Shown here: one piece after another, positions 17,863 to 26,535 of the stretch
How the letters are laid out: each line of letters starts with the position of its first letter
Position numbering within the stretch: the first letter of the stretch is position 1
Made by a program: the position numbers and the translations under genes
Notes under the pieces: generated by a model
The model's input: only the letters and a program-made list of their open reading frames with translations
What the model was told of the DNA's origin: nothing
The model's database searches: none
Origin: Fulvimarina pelagi HTCC2506
Lineage (GTDB): Bacteria > Pseudomonadota > Alphaproteobacteria > Rhizobiales > Rhizobiaceae
Assembly (NCBI RefSeq): GCF_000153705.1
Contig: NZ_DS022272.1
Location: 3,504,432-3,568,431, forward strand
Length of the DNA: 64,000 bases
Direction: 5' to 3'

Positions 17863-18653
17863 CGATCCACCATCGCTTTCGCTGCCAACAGGGAGACGAG
17901 CCGGGTTTCGCCGCCGGTCTTCAGGAGGAGGCCGCCGTCTTCGTCGAGGCCGACGACGTCGCCCTTCACCGAACCCTCGTCGAGATCGAGCGAGATGTCG
18001 CGGTCTTCGTCGGCCCGCTTCCACCACGCGTCATGCACGGGGCGGAACCCGTCGTGCAGCCAGCCGTCGATCCCGGCCAGAAAATGCCGCGCGACCGATT
18101 CGATCAGCATGGTGCGATCGAGATCGCCGCAACCTTCCTCGTAGAGCGCCGTCGTCCTGAGATCCTCCCCCGGCTCGCGCCATCCGCATTCGGCCGGATC
18201 GAGCAGCAGTTCGAAGCCGACCACGATGCGATCGGGCACATCGTCTGCCTCCCAATCCGGGAGGGCTGCAAAGGATACATGCCCGGTCGCCGCCCCGTTC
18301 GCCATGATCGTGCCCGGCCACCTGAACATCAAAGCCAGATTGGGTGGGCCGATCGCCCCCAGTGCATCGCCGACCGCGACCATCATGACAGGCACCATCT
18401 GGATGGCGCGGGCGAGCATAACTTCTGGCTCGAGCACGATCGCGGCAGCCGCGTGTGTCGTCGACCGGCTCCAGACGAGATCGCCGGCCGAAAGCGTACC
18501 TGCCGTTGCACCTGCGCAGGCTTGCACGAACGGATCATCTCCCGCTGCTACCGCCTGGCCGTCGAGCGCCGGCGGAAACTGCGGATCGGCCATCGTCAGC
18601 GCTGGCTTGGAGCCGCTCATTTCAAGGCTCGGGGTCGGCGCGGGCAGGGTCAC
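17859..18653 (-). CDS. Biotin/lipoate ligase-like protein in the formate dehydrogenase accessory block
   Basis: 264 residues with a fold-level resemblance to the biotin/lipoate protein ligase superfamily. DLVWSRSTTHAAAAIVLEP and LALMFRWPGTIMANG occupy places where BirA-type enzymes have their ligand-binding segments, and a small SH3-like C-terminal domain includes GDVVGLDEDGGLLL. The usual GRGR lysine-adenylate loop and the KWPND motif are altered: only RWPG is seen. Catalytic activity is therefore doubtful. GTG start with the GTGA overlap to DUF6494, and ATGA overlap to DUF6352. No biotin or lipoyl carrier protein is encoded nearby. It could bind or modify an FDH component instead. Confidence 0.75.
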   Translation of the reverse strand: MTLPAPTPSLEMSGSKPALTMADPQFPPALDGQAVAAGDDPFVQACAGATAGTLSAGDLVWSRSTTHAAAAIVLEPEVMLARAIQMVPVMMVAVGDALGAIGPPNLALMFRWPGTIMANGAATGHVSFAALPDWEADDVPDRIVVGFELLLDPAECGWREPGEDLRTTALYEEGCGDLDRTMLIESVARHFLAGIDGWLHDGFRPVHDAWWKRADEDRDISLDLDEGSVKGDVVGLDEDGGLLLKTGGETRLVSLLAAKAMVDR

Positions 18654-18841
18654 GGAAGCTGAATTTCACCCTCGACGACATGGTTGAGATCGGCGTTCTC
18701 GGCCGTCAGCGCGACGCGCACCTTAAGCGGGCCCTTCTCTATGGAACCGGTTCGGACCAGTTCTTCGATTTCACGCTGGGAGGTGACACCGACCTCCTTG
18801 AGGAACTTGCGCAGCGACATGTTGAAAGCTTCTTCGCTCAT
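18650..18841 (-). CDS. DUF6494 family small protein
   Basis: 63 residues, cytosolic. N-terminal helix-turn region SLRKFLKEVGVTSQREIEELV and a C-terminal beta segment LKVRVALTAE...GEIQLP. It resembles small DUF6494 proteins found in this neighbourhood in Rhizobiales. Function unknown. Its ATG overlaps the protease stop (ATGA), and its stop overlaps the next GTG start, making it the centre of an unbroken chain of overlapping genes. Confidence 0.78.
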   Translation of the reverse strand: MSEEAFNMSLRKFLKEVGVTSQREIEELVRTGSIEKGPLKVRVALTAENADLNHVVEGEIQLP

Positions 18842-19803
18842 GGCGTTTCCCTTTTCTGCGTAGTGACAGTGAAATTGAGCCGCGCCCCGTCCCTTTCCAC
18901 TCGGTAGGATGTCTCGGCCCGATCGGCAAAGAGTGCGAGAGCGGTGAGGTAGTCCGGCTGGCCCGCAATCTCAAGCGCCTCGATCGAGATCAGCCGGTCG
19001 CCGGTCGTAAGCCCTGACGCAGCTTCCGGCGAACCCGGCACGATGCGGACGATTTCGGCATGCGGCGTACCGGTCTCGCCTGGCCCAACCGTCGGACGCA
19101 ACAACAGTCCCTGTGGCCCCCGGTCGATCTGCCCGTCGCGCATATCCTCGACAACGGCCTTCAGGAGACGCGCCGAGACGGCGAAGTTCACTCCGAGATT
19201 GCCGTCGGACGTCTTCGTGAAAATCGCGCTCGCCATGCCCACCACGCCCACGTCGCCCGCGAAAAGCGGCGCGCCCGACATGCCGGGATTGATCGCAGCG
19301 TCGGTCTGGACGAAGTCCTCGACTCGGTTGAAGCCGACACCCCGCCGTTCGACCGCCGAGACCACGCCGCAGGTAAGGCTCGGCCCGAGACCGAAGGCGT
19401 TGCCAATGACGCAGATGTCGGCGCCGGGCTTGGCATCCGGTCCCCATTCAAGGGCGGGGAGGGGTTCGGCGATACTGAGAGTGGCCATGTCCGTCTCCGG
19501 ATCGCGCACCGCGATCTCGGCGGCAATCATTGTTCCGTCGGCGAGACGAAGACGAACCGAATTGGCGCGTCCGAGCACATGATCGGCCGTCAGGAGCCGC
19601 CGCCCGTCTCCGATCGCGAAAGCCGTGCCCTCCGGCTCTTCCTGATTGATCTCGCCAGGCGGAAGATCGGGCAGGACCGCGACGATGGATGGGCCGACGC
19701 GATCCGTCAGGCCGCTTCGCCAGTCTTGGGCTGAGGAAGGAACGACCAGAACCCCGAAGCACAAAGCAACGACGGCGCTGCGAGCCGCCGCCCGGAAAGT
19801 CAT
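18838..19803 (-). CDS. Periplasmic trypsin-like (HtrA-type) serine protease with PDZ domain
   Basis: 321 residues. A cleavable signal peptide (to about residue 25, PSSAQ) is followed by a chymotrypsin-fold protease domain with the full catalytic triad: H75 in LTADHVLG, D105 in DPETDMA, S176 in NPGMSGAPL. A C-terminal PDZ-like domain follows (from about residue 235, IVRIVPGSPEAASGL). Shorter than DegP, with one PDZ domain as in DegS. A role in quality control of the exported formate dehydrogenase is an inference from its position. Start at 19803 overlaps the stop of the 42-residue membrane protein (ATGA). Confidence 0.88.
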   Translation of the reverse strand: MTFRAAARSAVVALCFGVLVVPSSAQDWRSGLTDRVGPSIVAVLPDLPPGEINQEEPEGTAFAIGDGRRLLTADHVLGRANSVRLRLADGTMIAAEIAVRDPETDMATLSIAEPLPALEWGPDAKPGADICVIGNAFGLGPSLTCGVVSAVERRGVGFNRVEDFVQTDAAINPGMSGAPLFAGDVGVVGMASAIFTKTSDGNLGVNFAVSARLLKAVVEDMRDGQIDRGPQGLLLRPTVGPGETGTPHAEIVRIVPGSPEAASGLTTGDRLISIEALEIAGQPDYLTALALFADRAETSYRVERDGARLNFTVTTQKRETP

Positions 19804-19928
19804 TGCAGGCGCACGTTGTCCGTCGTGTAGGCCTGCTGAGCGGAGATCTGCAGTTCGCCGTTCAAGAGAAAGCCGGCGCCAAGCGCCACCCCCAGCATGA
19901 TCACGGCGCTGAGCAAGAACGCATACAT
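19800..19928 (-). CDS. 42-residue single-pass membrane protein
   Basis: Reading from an ATG at 19928 gives 42 residues: MYAFLLSAVIMLGVALGAGF begins the protein as one hydrophobic helix, followed by a polar tail with NGELQISAQQAYTTDN. GAAGAGAG precedes the start at a good distance, and the stop overlaps the protease ATG by four bases (ATGA). The coupling on one side, ribosome site and clean membrane helix support a real gene. Possibly a small structural or regulatory subunit of the membrane formate dehydrogenase complex. I do not recognise a family. Confidence 0.7.
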   Translation of the reverse strand: MYAFLLSAVIMLGVALGAGFLLNGELQISAQQAYTTDNVRLQ

Positions 19929-19971
19929 CTCTCTTCATCTCCTCAGCGGCGCCGGCGCGCCGCTCGTTGCA

Positions 19972-21366
19972 TTAGTTCATGTCGCCGACCGGGGCCGTCG
20001 CCCGGGCGAGATAGTCGACGAGCGCATCCCGGCGCTCCACGCTCTTGAGGCGCTGGATCGGCATCTTCGTGCCGGGCGTCATGACGTCCGGACCATCGTC
20101 GAAGAGCCGACCGACCGTCTCTGCAGTCCAGATTATATCGGAATTCTTCAGGGCTTCCGAGTAGGCATAGCCATCGACCGTCCCTGCCTTGCGCCCGAAC
20201 AGACCGTAGAGCGTCGGCCCGGCCCGGTTCGCGTCGTCGGGTGTGAGCGTGTGGCAGACCGAGCATTTGCGCAGAAATTCGCGCTCACCCGGATCCTCGA
20301 CATCATAGGCTTGGAACCGGCGAGGATACACCGATGGCGTCTGTTGGAACGGCTTCGTCGGCGACACCTGCCACCGAATGGCGAAATCGTCGAGCCCAGC
20401 GCGATAGAGCTGGTCGCCTTCCGGCGTGAAGGACAGGCCCCAAACGGGCCCGTAGAGATCGCCATAGCTTTCGATCTCCGCGCCTGTCTCGATGTCGAAT
20501 ACCGCGATCTCGCCATTGGCCGTGCCGAGGGCAAAGGTGCTGGCGCGCGGCGACGTCGCGAGCGCAAGGACGGGGTGGTCTCCATCCTTCAGGATAGCCG
20601 TGTCGCCGGTTTCCAGATCTGCGACGCCGGCATCGCCGTCGATCGTTCCGAAGGCGAGTAGCGAGCCGCCGGGCAGGGTGGCGAGAACGTTCACGCCCCA
20701 TCCGGCCGCGTGAAGAAGCCGCGAGGACCCGGAAATGCGCCCGTCCGCTATCGGCCACACAAGGATGCGGCCGTCATAGGCGGCGGTGTAAAGCGTGCGG
20801 CCGTCCTGCGAGAACGCCACGGCGTTGACGTTGCCGTCGTGGCCCGAAAGCGTATCGACCTCTTTGCCCTTAACGAGGTCGAACAGCCTTGCGGTGCCGT
20901 CCCAGCGGGCAACCGCGGCAAGCTTGCCGTCGAGGCTGACGGCGACGTCGAGCGCCTTTTCGCCTGTATCCTCAATGAGCTCGATAAGGGCACCTCTGTC
21001 GAGATCCCAGATCGCCACGGCCCCGTCATCGCCGACGGAGACCGCCTTGTTCGTACCTGGTATGAAGGTGGCGTCGTTGACGGCCGCCTTATGGCCTTCG
21101 AGACGATGAAGGATGCGGCCATCCTCGCGGTCCAGCGCCCATAGAATCACGGAGTAGTCGAAAGAAGCCGTCAGCGCCCGCTTTCCGTCTTCGGACAGGA
21201 CCACGGATTTGATCGGGCCGCCATGGCCTGCGAGGCGGTCAGGCCATCCCTGCTCGGCCTTCTCGGCTTGCACTGCGGGCACGGCACTGCTCTGGGCACG
21301 GACACTTATAACGCCCGAACCGAGGCACGCGACAAGCACCAGTCCCATGGCCATCTGGCGAAACAT
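19972..21366 (-). CDS. Periplasmic WD40 beta-propeller fused to cytochrome c
   Basis: 464 residues. Signal peptide to about residue 25. A WD40 propeller spans about residues 45-335, with repeat ends VILWALD, VAIWDLD, ARLFDL, ILVWPI and IAVFDIE. A C-terminal class I cytochrome c domain has the haem motif CSVCH (368-372) and a late Met in TPGTKMPIQ as likely sixth ligand. It lies 20 bases downstream of the FDH gamma subunit gene. It could act as a docking or electron-exit module for FDH3 on the periplasmic face; that is inference. The ATG at 21366 is used because longer starts lack a signal peptide. Confidence 0.88.
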   Translation of the reverse strand: MFRQMAMGLVLVACLGSGVISVRAQSSAVPAVQAEKAEQGWPDRLAGHGGPIKSVVLSEDGKRALTASFDYSVILWALDREDGRILHRLEGHKAAVNDATFIPGTNKAVSVGDDGAVAIWDLDRGALIELIEDTGEKALDVAVSLDGKLAAVARWDGTARLFDLVKGKEVDTLSGHDGNVNAVAFSQDGRTLYTAAYDGRILVWPIADGRISGSSRLLHAAGWGVNVLATLPGGSLLAFGTIDGDAGVADLETGDTAILKDGDHPVLALATSPRASTFALGTANGEIAVFDIETGAEIESYGDLYGPVWGLSFTPEGDQLYRAGLDDFAIRWQVSPTKPFQQTPSVYPRRFQAYDVEDPGEREFLRKCSVCHTLTPDDANRAGPTLYGLFGRKAGTVDGYAYSEALKNSDIIWTAETVGRLFDDGPDVMTPGTKMPIQRLKSVERRDALVDYLARATAPVGDMN

Positions 21367-21386
21367 GGCGGTCCGCCTGTCGCGTT

Positions 21387-22586
21387 CTATTCGGCGGGCT
21401 GGGCCGCGTGAGAATTGGGTCCCGTTCCGCTCTGGCCTTTCTTGGCCATCACGTCGTCGACCCAGAGCGAATGGTGCTCCCGCGCCCAATTGAGATCAAC
21501 GTCGCCGCTGCCCATGGCGTCGTAGGCGCCCTCCATGCCGATCGAGCCAATGTAGATGTGCGCGAAGACTAGGCAGGTGAGCAGCACCGCCATGATGGCG
21601 TGCCAGATGGAATTGGCCTGCTGCTCCTGCATCATCGTGTAGGGTGGCTCCGGCAGGCCCAGCCATGCCGGGACGTCGAGACCGATCGCTGCGAGCATCG
21701 TCACCGTATCGGTGAAGAAGGCGTGCTCGAAGGGAAACAGCAGCGCCCAGCCGGAAAGGCAGAGCGAGAAGCCCCCGAGCATGACCGACCAGAAGATGAT
21801 CTTCTGTCCGGCGTTGAACTTCTTTGCCGGGATATGCGTGCCCTTGGTGAACAACCCGCCGCCCTTGGCCAGCCACACCACGTCGCGCGGTCCCGGAATA
21901 TTGTGAACCACCCACATCACGAAGGCCGCTGCGAGGCCCAGCATGAAGGCGAAAGCGACGTAGTTGTGCGAAAATTTCAGGAAGGACGACATCGGGCCGA
22001 ATGCCTCCTTGCCGATGAGCGGCATGATCAGGTCGCGGCCGTAAGAGATGTTGAGCCCGCTGATCGCCAGCACGATGAAGGAGAGGGCCATCAGCCAGTG
22101 GGCCGTGCGCTCGATCAGCGTGAAGCGCTCTATGGTGCGACCGGACTTGCCGCTGTCGATGCGGACCCGGCCGCGAATGGCGAAGAATACGGCAAGCAGG
22201 ATCAGCGTGCCGATCATCATCAGTCCGAGATAGTCGAACAATGGCCCGTTGCGGATGAGACGCCAGCTCTCGCCGCCGGGCTGCACCATGTAGCCCAACT
22301 GCTCGTTGGGAAGGGATACGCTGCCCTGAATGCCTTCCTTGACCTGACGCCACATCTCGGTGTCGGAGGTGTTGCCGAGGGAATTGCCCGGGACTTGGCC
22401 GCCGGTCGGGTTGGACGGCGAGGCGATACCGCTGTCCGGCGGCCGCACAGAACTTTGGGCAGAAGCGAAATCGGTCGCGGTGAACAGGCCGAAGAGGACC
22501 AGAGCCGCCAATGCCAAGATCTGCCGCAGTTTGCCCACCACGACCCCTGCAAAGGGATGGACGCCCACCGACCTCGCAATCGTCAT
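21387..22586 (-). CDS. fdh3C: Formate dehydrogenase FDH3 gamma subunit (cytochrome b556)
   Basis: 399 residues. A signal-like hydrophobic N-terminus ending ASAQ leads into a hydrophilic periplasmic stretch (about 45-120). A four-to-five-helix cytochrome b domain of the FdnI type follows, with candidate haem His in ERTAHWLMA, KFSHNY, NSIWHAIMA and LVFAHIYIG. It anchors the complex and passes electrons from formate to quinone. The ATG at 22586 has GAGGGAG at proper spacing; a GTG nine bases upstream is too close to it. Separated from the beta gene by 263 bases without a gene, unlike the tight alpha-beta junction. Confidence 0.9.
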   Translation of the reverse strand: MTIARSVGVHPFAGVVVGKLRQILALAALVLFGLFTATDFASAQSSVRPPDSGIASPSNPTGGQVPGNSLGNTSDTEMWRQVKEGIQGSVSLPNEQLGYMVQPGGESWRLIRNGPLFDYLGLMMIGTLILLAVFFAIRGRVRIDSGKSGRTIERFTLIERTAHWLMALSFIVLAISGLNISYGRDLIMPLIGKEAFGPMSSFLKFSHNYVAFAFMLGLAAAFVMWVVHNIPGPRDVVWLAKGGGLFTKGTHIPAKKFNAGQKIIFWSVMLGGFSLCLSGWALLFPFEHAFFTDTVTMLAAIGLDVPAWLGLPEPPYTMMQEQQANSIWHAIMAVLLTCLVFAHIYIGSIGMEGAYDAMGSGDVDLNWAREHHSLWVDDVMAKKGQSGTGPNSHAAQPAE

Positions 22587-22617
22587 TCGCTTCACTCCCT
22601 CACCTTGGCGCGCCTCT

Positions 22618-22700
22618 CCGGATTACCGAAGACCGTGCCACTCGCTCCCGTTCCGCGCAGACGGTTTCGTCATTCGTTTTCAGAGCGATCCGGATTACCG
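22618..22700. repeat. Perfect 11-bp direct repeat in the fdh3B-fdh3C gap
   Basis: CCGGATTACCG occurs at 22618-22628 and 22690-22700, 72 bases apart, in the 263-base interval before the gamma subunit gene. Minus-strand reading is CGGTAATCCGG. Could be a pair of regulator sites or a trace of rearrangement. Confidence 0.6.
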
Positions 22701-22849
22701 GTTACTCGCAGTTCGGCCCTGGGAATAGCTTTCCAGGCAAACGGTGTACCGTCAATGCGCCGAAACGCCGATCTCGCCAGCGTTCCTATCTGCCCGTTGC
22801 GGGCGGAGCAGGCGGCTCGCAGGTTGCCAGCTCCGCATTCAGGTTCGGC

Positions 22850-23446
22850 TCAGCCGCCAACCTTCTGGTCGTAGGCCGTGCCCCAGCCCCATGCGCCGGC
22901 ACCGAAGCCGCGTGCCACCACGCGCTCGCGATAGATCTGCGAGACCGTATCGCCGTCACCCGCGAGAAGCGCCTTGGTGGAACACATCTCCGCGCAAAGC
23001 GGCAGCTTGCCCTCGGCGATGCGGTTCCGGCCGTATTTCTGGAACTCGATGTTCGACATGTCCTCTTCCGGGCCACCGGCGCAGAAGGTGCACTTGTCCA
23101 TCTTGCCCCGTGTGCCAAAATTCGAGGCCTCCGGATATTGCGGCGCGCCGAACGGGCAGGCGTAGAAGCAGTAGCCGCAGCCGATACACAGATCCTTGGA
23201 GTGAAGCACCACGCCGTCGGCTGTCTGGTAGAAGCAGTCCACCGGGCAGACGGCCATGCAGGGCGCGTCCGAGCAGTGCATGCAGGCGACCGAGATGGAG
23301 CGTTCGCCGGGCTTGCCGTCATTGATGGTGACGACGCGGCGGCGGTTGACGCCCCAGGGAACCTCGTTCTCGTTCTTGCATGCGGTGACGCATGCGTTGC
23401 ACTCGATGCAGCGTTCCGCGTCGCAGAGGAATTTCATTCGTGCCAT
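22850..23446 (-). CDS. fdh3B: Formate dehydrogenase FDH3 beta subunit (four 4Fe-4S clusters)
   Basis: 198-residue electron-transfer subunit. Cys motifs in order: [42 protein letters not shown] and CTFC...CAEMC, giving ligands for four [4Fe-4S] clusters. The opening [16 protein letters not shown] and the [17 protein letters not shown] block are very characteristic of FDH3 beta. There is no signal peptide, so it should be exported with the Tat-bearing alpha subunit. It starts 15 bases after the alpha stop. No C-terminal membrane helix is present, unlike E. coli FdnH. Confidence 0.95.
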   Translation of the reverse strand: MARMKFLCDAERCIECNACVTACKNENEVPWGVNRRRVVTINDGKPGERSISVACMHCSDAPCMAVCPVDCFYQTADGVVLHSKDLCIGCGYCFYACPFGAPQYPEASNFGTRGKMDKCTFCAGGPEEDMSNIEFQKYGRNRIAEGKLPLCAEMCSTKALLAGDGDTVSQIYRERVVARGFGAGAWGWGTAYDQKVGG

Positions 23447-23461
23447 GGGTTCTGTCTCCTC

Positions 23462-26400
23462 TTACGCCGCTTCGATCCGGCAGAGCGTCGATTTGGTTTC
23501 CTGCATCTGCGTGACCGAGTCGTAGCCGTAGGTCTGCGCCGTATTGCAGGCCTCGCCGAGGACGTATGGGTCAGCACCGTCAGGATATTTCGCCCTGAGA
23601 TCGTTGCCCTGGAAATAGCCGCCGAAGTGGAACGGCGTGAAGACGACGCCTTGACCGACGCGCTCCGTCACCATAGCCGCCACGAGGATCTTGCCGCCCT
23701 CGGGGCTGTGCAGCCAAACATTGTCGTTGTCGCGGACACCGAGATTGTTCGCATCGGAAGGATTGATCTCCACGAACATCTGCTGCTGCAGTTCGGCAAG
23801 CCACGGATTGGAGCGGGTTTCGTCGCCGCCACCTTCGTATTCCACCAGACGGCCCGACGTCATGATCATCGGGAAGTCCTTGGAGTAGTCGTCCTTCTGG
23901 ATCGAGGCATAGGCCGTCGGCACGCGCCAGAAGGTCTTGTCCTCGTAGGTCGGATAGTCGGCCACCAGGTCGCGGCGCGGTGTGTAGAGCGGCTCGCGAT
24001 GGATCGGGACCGGATCCGGGAAGGTCCAGACGACGGCACGGGCCTTGGCATTGCCGTAGGGCGCGCAGCCATGAGCGATCGCGACACGTTGGATCCCGCC
24101 GGAAAGGTCGGTCTTCCAGTTCACCGCGCCCATCTTCTCGGCATAGTCGCTCGGCCGGCTGTCGTCGTTGTCGGAGGGGATATCGCCCGTCTGCGAGGTC
24201 TCGCCAATATCGGTATTGGTCGGACGCTCGTCGCGGAAGCCGGCGACATACTCGATCATCTGCCGCTCGTAGGCGGTTAAATCGCCGTCCCAGCCAAGCT
24301 CCTGAAGCATGGCGAAGGTGAATTCGGGATATCCGTCCTCAATCTCCGAACCGACGGGATAAACGCCCTCGGCGAGGAGATTGTCGCCGTCGCGCTCAAC
24401 GCCGAAGCGTGCGCGGAATCCCATGCCGCCCTCTGCGACCGGGATCGACACGTCGTAGAGGTTCGCGGAGCCCGGATGGTTCATCTCTGGCGTGCCCCAG
24501 GATGGCCAGGGCAGCCCGTAGTAGTCGCCATCGTTCGGGCCGCCGCGAGCTCGCAATGTCGTGCGGTCGAAGGCGTGCTGGTTCTGCATGTGCGATTTCA
24601 TGCGCTCCGGCGACTGGCCGGTGTAGCCGATCGTCCACATGCCACGGTTGAACTCGCGGGTGATGTCCTCGACCAACGGCTCGCCGTTCTCGATCGCGAT
24701 GTTGCGGAACATACGATCGGCGAACCCGAACTTCTCTGCGAACTTGAGCATGATCGCGTGATCGGGCAACGATTCGAAGAGCGGCTCGACCACCTTTTCG
24801 CGCCACTGCAGGGAGCGGTTCGACGCCGTCACCGAGCCGTAGGTCTCGAACTGGGTCGAGGCCGGCAGGAGATAGACGCCGTCGGTGCGATCCTGCAGAA
24901 CCGCCGTCATGGTCGGATAGGGATCGATCACGACCAGCATGTCGAGCTGGCTCATTGCCTTCTGCATTTCTGGCAGACGGGTCTGCGAGTTCGGCGCATG
25001 GCCCCAGAACACCATCACCTTGGTGTTTTCGGGCTGGACGAGGTTCTCTTTCTGCTCCAGCACGCCGTCGATCCAGCGCGACACGGGGATACCGGTCTCG
25101 TTGATCATCGGCCGGTCGCCGCCGTCGTCGCCCTTGCCGACCATCACCGCGAAGCGGTCGCGCATCCATTTGGGATCTTCCTCCCAGACGCGTAACCAGT
25201 GCGCCCATGCACCGTCAGTTAGCCCGTAATAACCGGGGAGGGTGTCGGCAAGGACGCCGAGATCGGTCGCGCCCTGCACGTTGTCATGGCCGCGGAAGAT
25301 ATTGGTCCCGCCGCCGGCCTTGCCCATGTTGCCGAGAGCCAGCTGCAGGATGCAGTAGGCGCGGGTGTTGTTGTTGCCGTTGGTGTGCTGGGTGCCGCCC
25401 ATGCACCAGATCAGCGTGCCTGGCCGGTTCTGTGCCATGGTCCGCGCGACACGCTGGAGCTGCGAGCCGGGAACGCCGGTCACGTTCTCGACCTTCTCAG
25501 GCGTCCAGTTGGCCACCTCGGCACGGATCTGGTCCATGCCCCAGACACGGCTTTCGATGAACTGCTGGTCCTCCCAGCCGTTTTCGAAGATGTGGTAGAG
25601 AATGCCCCAGATCAGAGCGACGTCGGTACCAGGACGGAACCGGACGAATTCGTCGGCATGGGCCGCCGTTCTCGTAAAGCGCGGGTCGCAGACGATCAGC
25701 GGGGCATTGTTTTCTTCCTTCGCCTTCAGCAGGTGCAGCAGCGAGACGGGATGGGCCTCGGCCGGATTGCCGCCGATCAGGAAGATCGCCTTGGAATTGT
25801 GGATGTCGTTGTAGGAGTTCGTCATCGCGCCGTAGCCCCAGGTGTTCGCGACACCTGCGACCGTGGTGGAATGACAGATGCGCGCCTGATGGTCGACGTT
25901 GTTCGTGCCCCAGTAGGCGGCAAACTTTCGCAAGAGATAGGACTGCTCGTTGGAATGCTTGGCCGAGCCGAGCCAGTAGACCGAATCCGGTCCGGCCGCC
26001 TCGCGCACCTCGAGCATCTTGTCGCCGACCTCGTTGATCGCCTCGTCCCAGCTGAGCCGCTGCCACTTACCGCCGACGAGCTTCATCGGATATTTCAGTC
26101 TGCGTTCGCCATGTGCGTGCTCACGTACCGACGCGCCCTTGGCGCAGTGGGCACCGAGGTTGAAGGGCGAATCGAAGCCCGGCTCCTGTCCGGTCCAGAC
26201 ACCGTTCTGAACTTCGGCGAGAACGGTGCAGCCCACCGAACAGTGGGTGCAGACCGACTTTTTGACCGAGACCGCCCCGTCGGCTGCGCCGTCTGCGGCT
26301 TTCGCCTTGCGCACCATACCGCCGGAGAGCGAGGTGATGGCAGCCGCGCCGCCGATGGTGAGGCCCGACCGCTTCAGGAATGTCCGCCGGTCGACTGCGC

Positions 26401-26473
26401 CATGAGTGAATTCCGAGAGCGTCGAAGCCAGTCGCGCAGAGCGCGCCGTCGTCGCGGCTTTTTTCTTCAGCAT
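23462..26473 (-). CDS. fdh3A: Formate dehydrogenase FDH3 alpha subunit (Mo/W-bisMGD, catalytic)
   Basis: 1003 residues, oxidises formate to CO2 in the periplasm. Tat signal DRRTFLKRSG at 29-38. The [4Fe-4S] ligands are C75, C78, C82 and C110. The metal-ligand position is cysteine, C200-H201 in DHQARICHS, not selenocysteine, and the frame has no internal TGA. Molybdopterin dinucleotide-binding domains fill the remainder, ending with the typical C-terminal domain (IMTSGRLVEYEGGGDETRSNP). GGAGG precedes the ATG. The adjacent tungstate transporter suggests tungsten in place of, or as well as, molybdenum. It sits between the small Tat protein gene and fdh3B in one operon. Confidence 0.96.
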   Translation of the reverse strand: MLKKKAATTARSARLASTLSEFTHGAVDRRTFLKRSGLTIGGAAAITSLSGGMVRKAKAADGAADGAVSVKKSVCTHCSVGCTVLAEVQNGVWTGQEPGFDSPFNLGAHCAKGASVREHAHGERRLKYPMKLVGGKWQRLSWDEAINEVGDKMLEVREAAGPDSVYWLGSAKHSNEQSYLLRKFAAYWGTNNVDHQARICHSTTVAGVANTWGYGAMTNSYNDIHNSKAIFLIGGNPAEAHPVSLLHLLKAKEENNAPLIVCDPRFTRTAAHADEFVRFRPGTDVALIWGILYHIFENGWEDQQFIESRVWGMDQIRAEVANWTPEKVENVTGVPGSQLQRVARTMAQNRPGTLIWCMGGTQHTNGNNNTRAYCILQLALGNMGKAGGGTNIFRGHDNVQGATDLGVLADTLPGYYGLTDGAWAHWLRVWEEDPKWMRDRFAVMVGKGDDGGDRPMINETGIPVSRWIDGVLEQKENLVQPENTKVMVFWGHAPNSQTRLPEMQKAMSQLDMLVVIDPYPTMTAVLQDRTDGVYLLPASTQFETYGSVTASNRSLQWREKVVEPLFESLPDHAIMLKFAEKFGFADRMFRNIAIENGEPLVEDITREFNRGMWTIGYTGQSPERMKSHMQNQHAFDRTTLRARGGPNDGDYYGLPWPSWGTPEMNHPGSANLYDVSIPVAEGGMGFRARFGVERDGDNLLAEGVYPVGSEIEDGYPEFTFAMLQELGWDGDLTAYERQMIEYVAGFRDERPTNTDIGETSQTGDIPSDNDDSRPSDYAEKMGAVNWKTDLSGGIQRVAIAHGCAPYGNAKARAVVWTFPDPVPIHREPLYTPRRDLVADYPTYEDKTFWRVPTAYASIQKDDYSKDFPMIMTSGRLVEYEGGGDETRSNPWLAELQQQMFVEINPSDANNLGVRDNDNVWLHSPEGGKILVAAMVTERVGQGVVFTPFHFGGYFQGNDLRAKYPDGADPYVLGEACNTAQTYGYDSVTQMQETKSTLCRIEAA

Positions 26474-26535
26474 TCTCGCCTCCGCTTAAAGTTCGTGCAG
26501 TCGCCTGCAGGGTCTGTTCGGTCCACGTTGCGCAA

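Noticed and set aside
16771-18144. 457-codon plus-strand frame at 16.8-18.1 kb
   Set aside because: Opposite DUF6352 and the ligase-like gene, whose overlapping starts and family blocks are coherent.
22511-24280. 589-codon plus-strand frame opposite fdh3A/fdh3B
   Set aside because: Antisense to certain FDH subunits, no recognisable domain. Similar antisense frames opposite mrp (11347-12324), fdh3A (25286-26557), xoxF (40803-42233) and fliI (59346-60755) were dropped for the same reason.
25870-25880. Selenocysteine codon in formate dehydrogenase alpha
   Set aside because: The codon at the metal-ligand position reads Cys (ARICHS), and no in-frame TGA or SECIS is needed.
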